This document shows positions 11,283 to 19,478 of a DNA stretch of 64,000 nt, piece after piece. The notes below the pieces were generated by a model. The model did not search any database. It was not told the DNA's origin and saw only the letters and a list, made by a program, of their open reading frames with translations. The DNA is from Costus lasius (taxonomy: Eukaryota > Streptophyta > Magnoliopsida > Zingiberales > Costaceae), in the NCBI GenBank assembly GCA_027563935.2, contig CM050449.1, positions 60,826,056 through 60,890,055 on the forward strand, given 5' to 3'. The translations under genes were made by a program, and so were the position numbers. Position 1 is the first letter of the stretch, and every line of letters begins with the position of its first letter.

Positions 11283-11869
11283 ATGGCTATGAACAATAGC
11301 AGTTGGTCACTGCGATCTACCCTGGATAAGTTGGTTGGATCCAACTTACTGGATTGGTATATGAACTTGAGAATCGTGCTCAAGCTCGAGAGGAAGCTTT
11401 ATGTTCTTGAGCGTCTTATTCCTGAGCCACTTCCATGCTCGGCCTCAGCGGCTGAGAGGGATGCTTATGATAAGCATCAGGTTGATACTTTGGAGGTTGC
11501 TAACCAACATGTCACTTGAATTTAAAGGGTGATATGAATCGAAGAGTGCCTCTGAAATTATTTTAATCTAAGGCAGCTCTTTGATGAATTGGTTGAGCTC
11601 AATCCTGCTAAAGTTGATATTCAGTGTGTTGAGCCGAAAGGCTTGACCAAGGAACTGAAATTAATGATGGATATGATCAGGAATAATAGGTGCTATTCAT
11701 GTGGAGGGCCACCTCACATGTTGAAGGACATGTTGCAACTTCAGAATGAGGAGAAGAAAGGCAAGGCCTTGTCTTCATGCTCAGGTATTTTTGTTACCGA
11801 AGTCAACCTTTCTACTCCTATGACATGGGTATTGGATACCGCATGTGGAGTACAAATATGCAAAGGCTA
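11283..11869 (+). pseudogene. B gag and protease remnant
   Basis: Starts ATG-GCT-ATG (M-A-M) and matches A gag for about 75 codons (WSLRSTL, NLRIVLKLERKLYVLE), then meets TGA at 11517-11519. Most of the capsid region is deleted. A zinc-knuckle relic, CYSCGGPPHMLKDM, follows at about 11692-11733; it has lost the final C spacing, so it probably cannot bind zinc normally. Then comes the protease motif VLDTACGVQIC and a TAA at about 11868. A functional gag is impossible. Confidence 0.85.
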
Positions 11870-14852
11870 AGAAAGGATAGATCGGTAAGGCCTAGAGAGA
11901 TTGACCTACGGATAGGTAACAGGGCACAAGTTGCTGCTGTTGCTGTAGGAGTTTCTCTCCCTGCCTTTAGGACTTTAGTTAAAGCTAGACAATTGCTATT
12001 ATGTACCTTCCCTTACCAAAACATTGTATCCACTCCTTGCTTGGCAAAGAAAGGATTTAGGTTTGAAATAAAAGAGAACTTATGTTCTTTTTCTTTTGCA
12101 AACATGTTTTATGGGAAGGGTACTTTGTGCAATGGTCCGCATGTCTTGGACATGGTTAGCTCTATTTGTAACATAAATATTAAAAGGACCAAACTGAGTG
12201 GTTCAGTTAGTGCTTTCCTACGGCATTGTCGATTAGCCCATATAAACAAGAATCGCATTCGACAACTCCATGAAAATGGGTTGCTAGATTCGAGTTCCTT
12301 GGAGAAACTTGATACATGTGAGACTTGTTTATTAGGGAAAATGACAAAGACGCCCTTCACCAAGACTGGTGAGAGGGCAGGAGGTTTGTTGGATCTCATA
12401 CATAGTGATGTGTGTGGGCTATTCAATAAACAAGCCAAAGGAGGGTATAACTACTTCATCACATTTACTGATGACTTCAGTAGATATGGTTATGTCTACA
12501 TGATGAGACATGAGTCTGAATCCTTTGAGAAATTTAAGGAGTTCAGACATGAAGTAGAGAACCAGCTTGGTAAATCCTTTAAGGATCTTCGATCAGATCG
12601 TGATGGAGAGCACCTGAGCAGTGTATTCTTTGACTATCCGAGTAAGTGTGGGATCCTATCCCAACTCACTCCTCCTAGAGCACCTCGGTAGAATGGTGTA
12701 TCTGAAAGGAGAAATCGAACCTTGTTAGACATAGTTCGGTCTATGATGAGTCATGCAACTCTACCTCCCTCATTCTGGGGACATGCACTTAAAAAGGCTT
12801 CTCTAATACTGAATGATGTTCCATCTAAGAGTGTCTCAAAGATTCCATACGAGGTATGGAATGGGAGACGCCCTAATCTCACTTTTATCAGGATCTAGGG
12901 ATGTGAGGCTTATGTCAAACGTCAGGATTCTAGCAAGCTAGAACCTAGATCTGATAAGTGTATGTTTGTGGGGTACCCTAAGGAGACTAAGGGTTACTAC
13001 TTCTATATTCCCACCGAGAACAAAGTTTTTTGTTGCTCGGGGTACGGTCTTTCTAGAGAAAGAATTTCTCATGACAGAAGTTAGTGGGAGGAAGTTTGAC
13101 TTGGACGAGGTCCAAGTGCAACCACAAGACATAGAGATGGGAACCTGAGCCACCTGCACCGGTTGCTAGGCAGCCTGAGGCTCAGACACAGGCCCCATGT
13201 AGGTCTGGGAGGTTTCGTCGTGCACCTGAGAGGTATGGGTCGCTGCCGACCCAACACGACAGGATCTTCATCATGGAGGATGAACCCAGGACTTATGATG
13301 AGGCGGTCAGTGGACTGGACTCCGAGAGATGGCTTGAGGCCATGCGATCCGAGATGGATTCCATGTCGGCTAACCAAGTCTAGGATTTGGTTGAGCTGCC
13401 TGATGGGGTAAAACCCATAGGGTGTAAATGGGTCTTCAAGAGGAAGACAGACATGGATGGCAAAATAGTTACCTATAAGGGTAGACTAGTGGCTAAAGGA
13501 TTTAAACAAGTCCACGGGGTGGACTATGATGAAACCTTCTCGCCAGTTGCCATGATCAAATCCATTCGGATTCTGCTTGCTATAGCTGCATGTCATGAGA
13601 TATGGCAGATGGATGTGAAGACAGCGTTCCTTAACAGGAAGCTAACTAAGGATGTGTATATGACACAACCTAATGACTTCATCCATCCTGCAGATACTAG
13701 TAAAGTCTGCAGGCTAAAGAAATCCATTTACGGATTAAAGCAAGCATCTCGAAGTTAGAATCTTCAGTTTGATGAAGCTGTGAGAGATTATAGCTTTATC
13801 AAAAGCGAAGATGACGCCTGTGTATACAGAAAATTCAGTGGGAGCTTAGTGACTTTTCTGGTCATGTATGTCGATGACATACTGCTCATCGGAAATGACA
13901 TCCCTAGTCTTCAAGCTGTGAAGACATGGTTAGGGAAGTGTTTCGAGATGAAGGACTTAGGGGAGGCCGCCTATATTCTAGGCGTGAGGATCTACCGGGA
14001 TAGATCCAAGAGGCTCTTGGCCCTTAGTCAGAGTACCCACATTGATAAGGTCCTGGAGAGGTTCAACTTGGAGCAATCCAAGAAGGGATACCTTCCAGTG
14101 AGACATGGCCTTACTCGCTCAAAGAACCAGTGTACCAACACAGAGCCTGAGAGAGATGACATGAGTCGAGTGCCCTATGCTTCGGCGGTGGGATCGATCA
14201 TGTATGCAATGTTGTGTACTAGACCAGTTATGGCTTATGCTGTGAGCATAACCAGCCGATACCAATCCAATCCTAGTTTACAGCACTGGGTGGCTGTAAA
14301 TAATATCCTTGAGTATCCTGAAAGGGACTAAGGATTTATTCTATAAAGTCTACGGGGGACAGGAAGAAATCAGTGTGCAGGGCTTCACTGATGAGTCGTT
14401 CCAGTCTGATCCTGACGACTTCAGATCGCAGACCAGCTATTAGTTTAAGATGGTTGGAGGTGCTGTATGCTGGAAGAGCTTCAAGCAATCCACTATAGCT
14501 AATTCTACAACCGAAGCTGAGTATGTGGTTGCTTCTGAGGCAGCCAATGAAGCCGTTTGGATCAGGAAGTTCTTTTCTGAACTTCAGGTGGTTCCAAGTG
14601 CAATGGATCCCATTGAGCTCTACTATGACAACAATGGGAACTGCACATAATAAGGAACCACGGTCTCATCAAAGGTCCAAACACATACTCAAGAGATTTC
14701 GCCTGATCAAAGAGATCATTGATCGAGGTGATGTCAAGATTAGCAGAGTTGACACAGAGAGCAATCTAGCAGGCCCACTGACCAAGGCTTTGGCGCAGCA
14801 GAAGCATGATGGTCGTACTAGAGATATGGGGTTGAGGTTGCTCAACCTCTAG
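11870..14852 (+). pseudogene. B pol remnant (integrase, RT, RNase H)
   Basis: Recognisable through to LLNL-stop, but broken many times. TAG stops lie at 12689, 12896, 13381, 13756 and 14441; the first four replace a TGG tryptophan codon. Frameshifts lie near 13025 (extra T in a T run), near 14311 (extra base in the TATCCTG context) and near 14636. Integrase parts such as HSDVCG and the finger C-X2-C are present (12310-12420). RT keeps QMDVKTAFLN and YVDD (13870-13880). RNase H retains STTEAEY. The protein is about 70-75% similar to family A by eye. It cannot encode an enzyme, and the damage looks older than its LTRs. Confidence 0.88.
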
Positions 14853-14873
14853 GTCTTAGTGCAAGTGGGAGAT

Positions 14874-15946
14874 TGTTGGTGTATATGCCCTAGGACCTAG
14901 TTTTGGTCCATCTTTGTACTACTTGACTCTGATATTAATATATATCTTTCTGGCATTGTCGTTATCATTGTTTGTCTACACCTGCGATTGTGTACTTACA
15001 TGATAATGTCCCTGGAGACAGATTGGATCTGTGCTCGAACTATAGTCCCCAGTCGATGTACCTGAGTGGATATGGGACAACTCTGGTACTTGTGAGACTG
15101 GTATATGGGCTGGTTAGGCACGTGGTGCTAACGCAGACACATGGGTATATCATTGGAGGATATACTGGATAGACCCGCTGTGAGGCTATGACTTGGTGTC
15201 ATAAGTTATCCTCACAAGTGACAGGAGATGCATTGATCCCTTGACTTGAGGTCATTGACCATTCTATATGGTTAGGGACTTGCTTTGATGCAACCTAACA
15301 CCTTGCCGTAGTTGGGAGGTCATAACGGTTGTCATTGAGCATGTCACGACCCATATGAGAAGATCAATGGACAGACATAGGATTTGCCCCTTCCCTAAGG
15401 AAGTATGATATCCATGGAGCTCCCTTATGGTTCTATGACTGAGAGTGTATGGCCATACCCAGGTAAGAACCTGTTCTAGTCATAGCCATGTGATTGGATG
15501 AAAACAAGTGGTGACACACTTGTCCAATCGGATATCAGTACGGCAAAGAGACTGTAATGCATCTGTACCTAGTTGCGATGATGGGGATGTCGATGTCGAT
15601 ATCCATTCCAATAACCTGGGTAGCAGCGATGCACTGCTAGGTGCCACTCACTGCTTGTGATGACCTTTGGTCAGCACTGCCAGCGTTAGAGGAACCTACA
15701 GGGTCGCACACCTTGATACTCGAGTTTTCATATTGATCGGGTAGCCTTTAGATCGAGTTATTGGATAACTCGAATCTATTTGGGAGATTTCATCAGCGCC
15801 AATGGGCCTGATGAGATGGAAGAAACTTATTGGGGCCAACTTCCGTTTTTGGCATATCGATCAAATTAACCATGGTTAGCCTCATTTAACCATGGGTTAA
15901 ATTGGATTGGATCCAATAGCTTGGTTAACATGCATAATGGACTTTG
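14874..15946 (+). repeat. B 3' LTR, left part
   Basis: Begins TGTTGGTGTATATG after the polypurine tract AAGTGGGAGAT. Its 1073 bp match 7483-8555 with no indel and roughly 7-9 substitutions. It is cut after GGACTTTG by A3 and continues at 25086. Confidence 0.93.
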
Positions 15947-17646
15947 TGTTGGGGTATGCCCTTAAGGCTAATGTTTGAGGCCTGTGGGAATGTATCTGTA
16001 TCATGTAATAAACTCTTAAGTTTATAAAGGCATGGTTGTTATTCAGTTAGCTACATTGTCTGCTGCAATATATGTTCTTCTGAATAATGTCTCAAAGCTG
16101 TTCAGTTGGGCTGACAAGCTATTATGTCCTTAGTCGATGTATCTTGGTGAACATGAGACAGCCTTGATATGGTTAAGACTAATATGTGTTCTAATCTTAT
16201 AGGATGCTTCGAGCATGGAATAAGATGTAGACTCATGGGTACATGGGATGTACTGGACATACCCTACTAGGATGTTCAATTGTTTGTCACAATGTGAATA
16301 TTCCTTGATTATGACAAGTGGCACATTTCCTCTGACTTGAGATCACTTGTGTTTTCTAAATGATGATTGTCATTGTTTTGAGATAGTTCAATATCGTTTG
16401 AAACATAATGATTATAGACTATCTTGGATGGTGAGCTTGAGTCAGGTTAGAGCATTAGTGATAGACAAAGGATTGCCGTCTCCTTGTTTAAGGAGTGTGA
16501 TGTTCTAATGGGGCCCCCTGGATGAGATGATTGAGAGAGTGTATGGCCATACCCAGGTGACAGTGTTCGTCTGTTCTAATCATGCTCATCATATTGGAAT
16601 TACAAGCTTGACAGGCTTGTCCAATAAGAACATCCAGTGGCAAAGGAAATATGCATGCCTTGTGATTTGATTCACACTTGTGCTGTGGTTTGGGTGTAGT
16701 CTTGGAAGACTCATTTCTTTATATCGGGAGATAGTGATGTGTTGCTAGATACCCCTCACTGATCGTGATAATGCGAGTTATCGTTACCGACATTTAAAGG
16801 AAACCCTTGGGGTCGCACAATTTGATGATATGGCTTACTTAAGTCAGATCGTGTGGACTGAATTGTTTGGGTTCAGTTTAAAGGGATTTAATCTCTGATT
16901 GTGAGTGAGATCTGGTCTGATCATGTTTGATTGATTAGGGCTTGAGATCGGTAAGCTTCGATCGAGAGAATGCATGCCAGATCGGTCAGATCGGGGGCAT
17001 CGTTGAGATCGACGGTTAGATCGTGAACCTTAGGGTTTATTTAAGATCTAGACTAGATCATTGGCTTGATTGGTTCTTAAACCGAACCAAAGTGAACCGG
17101 CTCACTAAATGAGCGCTTGGTTCATAGGGAGAGGAGTAGGCGACAAGTTCACTTGGCGTGAACGTTGTGGTGAGGAGTGGTTACTATTTTTAGTAACCAT
17201 GATCTCCATTTGGAGAGTGCGCTCATCAAAATAGAAAATACTCTATTTTCGCTAACTCAGATTTCTCTCGCCCATCTTCCTCTCGTCTCTCGTGAGTGTG
17301 GCGACACTTTGAAGGTTGAGGAGGATTCGGCCAAGAAGAAAGAGATCTCATTTTCCCTTCACTCGACAAGGACCTCTTGGAACCTTGCTAGCACAAGGAG
17401 CACCAAGAGAGATAGCGACATCATCTTGTGTGTGACGACAAGGAGAAGATCTACTTTGATCTTTGCTTCCAAGGAAACATCTTCCCATGGCGATGGTATG
17501 ATTGTTTTCTTATTATCAAGTTGATCTTTTAGCATGCATATCGATCCTATAACCCTAGTTCCGCAAGAAGAAAATTTTATGCGCCATATGCTTTAGGGTT
17601 ATGCTCCCCCTAGAAGGGGACCCCCCTAATCTAAGGGGCACTTTCA
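15947..17646 (+). repeat. A3 5' LTR (1700 bp)
   Basis: Landmarks are the U3 palindrome GTATGGCCATAC (16541-16552), the CTATTTTTAG box inside a perfect inverted repeat (17179-17198), the CCTTG/CAAGG hairpin with loop CTAGCA (17383-17398), the putative first gag codons and splice donor (17487-17501) and a C/G-rich end (17605-17640). No ATG occurs between the one at 17200 and the one at 17487. Confidence 0.94.
17487..17501 (+). promoter_or_regulatory. Putative split gag start codon and splice donor (A3)
   Basis: ATG-GCG-ATG followed by GTATGA. Spliced to the acceptor at 19456-19457, the frame continues through 21 nt (I-P-A-A-T-N-T) into the downstream ATG of gag. ATGGC is the favoured plant start context. 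The 115-residue ORF over 17177-17524 is in another frame and would not join gag. Predicted intron: 17496-19457, 1962 bp. Confidence 0.62.
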
Positions 17647-17648
17647 AT

Positions 17649-17660
17649 TGGTATCAGAGC
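17649..17660 (+). other. Primer binding site (tRNA-iMet), A3
   Basis: TGGTATCAGAGC, the perfect complement of the initiator tRNA-Met 3' end, two bases after the LTR. Confidence 0.92.
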
Positions 17661-18548
17661 GAGGTTGAATGCATGTTCATTATGATTGCTTTGGCCTTGT
17701 GATTCCATATGCTTAGATCTTTATAACTTGCGAAAGTTGTATGATTGGTTTTATCATCTTGCGAAACTTCATGTATGATATATGTTTCCATCTATTGGCG
17801 CATGTATGTTGTAAGTTGGCGCATCTTGTTTTTGTTTTACAAAACTTGAATACTTGCGCGACTCATCATAGATCTAAGGCTTTACTATAAACCCTTAGAC
17901 GGGTTATTAGGGTTGAAGTCAACCCCTATGTTAGATCCAGAATGTCTGATCAGATCATCTGACAGCCTGAATGGGTCGACCAGATAGCACCTTGGCGCAA
18001 GCCTATGGTGGCTATAGGTCGACTGCAGACAGGTGTGTAGCGATGTCTGATTGAGACGATTAATGAACGCACCTGAGTTAGGCCCGGGGTCACGCCCGCT
18101 TGCCAGACCTCAGTGTGGTCGTTCAGCCCTGACGCATGCATGGTTGACCTTATGGTCGACTCAAGTCAGTTAGGACTTGGTGCATGTAAAGGCAGTGGAT
18201 CTGACTAGGTTGGATGAGTGGATCCCTAGTGATGGACCGTTGTAAGGTTGTAGGGCAAATAAGGAAAAATTAAAATTGATCCCATGGGGTTTTCGAAAAT
18301 TTTAATTTTTTATGATGGATCACATCGTTGTTGATTGATGCATATGTTTGTCTATTTAGTCTTATGTGGGCTGCCCATATTAATTGTGTGCTGTGCTGGG
18401 GCCTGCGTGCCTGTATTAATTGTTGTAAATTAATTATTGTGATCTGCGCATCACTGTGTTTTAATTTATAATTGTAAGTGACCTACGTGTCACTCTTGTC
18501 TAGATAGTTAAATTTGTAATTTAATTTGACAAGAGCACAGAGCACACT

Positions 18549-18607
18549 TGGCAGAGGCGCATGCAGCAGTGGCTTGACCAGGTGGGAGGTCTAGGGTTCG
18601 ACCCTAG
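18549..18607 (+). other. tRNA/SINE-like block in the A3 leader
   Basis: TGGCAGAGGCGC (18549-18560) resembles a Pol III A box and GGTTCGACCCT (18595-18605) a B box. The latter sits in a CTAGGG/CCCTAG stem like a T arm. The spacing of 46 bp fits tRNA-derived promoters. Similar blocks: A2 5195-5251, A6 54047-54104, and a shortened A5 copy with B box 43588-43598. A complete tRNA cloverleaf is not evident. It could be an old SINE fragment or a leader RNA element. Confidence 0.4.
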
Positions 18608-18936
18608 GACCTGGCGCATTTTCCTGGTGGGCGCACCTGTGCTGCAATTGGCGCTTGGGCCCGGGTTTGGGCCAGATGAGCAGCAAAAGACCCATGAAGA
18701 GCAAATGAAGACTTAAGTTAGGTTAAGGTCTTCTAGGGCTATGGGCTTTTACCACATAAGATACATGCTTTCTTTTATTGTATAATATTAGAATTGCATG
18801 ATTAAATTATCTTTTGCTATCACCATAGGAATTGCATGATAGGCAAGAAGATAAAAGACCGTGAAAATCCAACGCTTAATATCAAGCTCGTAAGCCTTCT
18901 GACGCGAAACCTCACTGTTCTGATTATCGTTGGAGC

Positions 18937-19291
18937 CGTGTTGTACCCACTCAGTGGGCACGTCCATCTATCTTCAGAGGGTGTGGGATTACACCTGTGT
19001 GTTACAGAGTAGGGATTTATCCCTTCTCGTTGCTCAGCATAGCACATGGTGGTCCAGGGAGTAGGTCGGGTCAGCTTGACCGTGTTGGCTACATATGTGG
19101 AGCATATGGTAGCACATGGAGGCAGCCATCTGTGGGATCAGAGACTGTGTTGTACCAACTCAGTTGGCACAGTCTGCTGGATTGCCCAGATGAAGGGGAA
19201 TCGCACGGGTTGGCGATCGGCAGGGAATGCCTACCGGAAACTAGTGCTTGTACTCTCTGTGCATCTTATCTCGCCTGAGCGGGACGCGGAG
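18937..19291 (+). ncRNA. Three bulged RNA hairpins in the A3 leader (H1-H3)
   Basis: H1 (18937-18962): CGTG/CACG outside, bulge TTGTA, CCCAC/GTGGG inside, loop TCA. H2 (19142-19175): AGACTGTG/CACAGTCT, bulge TTGTA, CCAAC/GTTGG, loop TCA. H3 (19255-19291): CTCTGTG/CGCGGAG with wobbles, bulge CATCTTA, TCTCGC/GCGGGA, loop CTGA. Compared with family B, outer and inner stems change in pairs (for example C-G to T-A in the outer stems of H1 and H3, A-T to G-C in the inner stem of H2) while the design is kept. A6 has all three, A5 lost H2, and A4 lost all. Confidence 0.65.
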
Positions 19292-19478
19292 ACCAAGTAT
19301 GAAATCTGGATCCCATCTCACTAAAAGAGTTCTACTCTTTCGGGCTGTTTTGCTGGATTTTTCACGCCTGATAAAATAGTGAGAAAAAAAATCTTTCTTA
19401 AGTCCTGATTGATTCTTATACATTGATACTGACCTTGCTGTTCTTGCATTGTTGTAGATACCTGCAGCAACGAACACC

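Larger units (their letters stand above)
17661..19457 (+). other. A3 structured leader / putative intron body
   Basis: No conserved protein. Hexaloop hairpins lie at 18400-18411 (GGC/GCC), 18439-18454 (GTGAT/ATCAC, loop CTGCGC) and 18477-18494 (AGTGAC/GTCACT, loop CTACGT). The last differs from A2 by a paired T-A to G-C change. The tRNA-like block and hairpins H1-H3 are listed separately. The 3' end has CTGAC as a possible branch point, then TTGCATTGTTGTAG. Confidence 0.6.

Noticed and set aside
17177..17524. 115-residue ORF in the A3 LTR (also at 24611) and the 97-residue ORFs at 3886 and 35224
   Set aside because: They are not homologous in frame between subfamilies and overlap the putative 5' untranslated region and splice donor in a frame that does not join gag.
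18549..18607. Functional tRNA gene
   Set aside because: Only box-like motifs and one arm are seen; I could not fit acceptor and anticodon stems.
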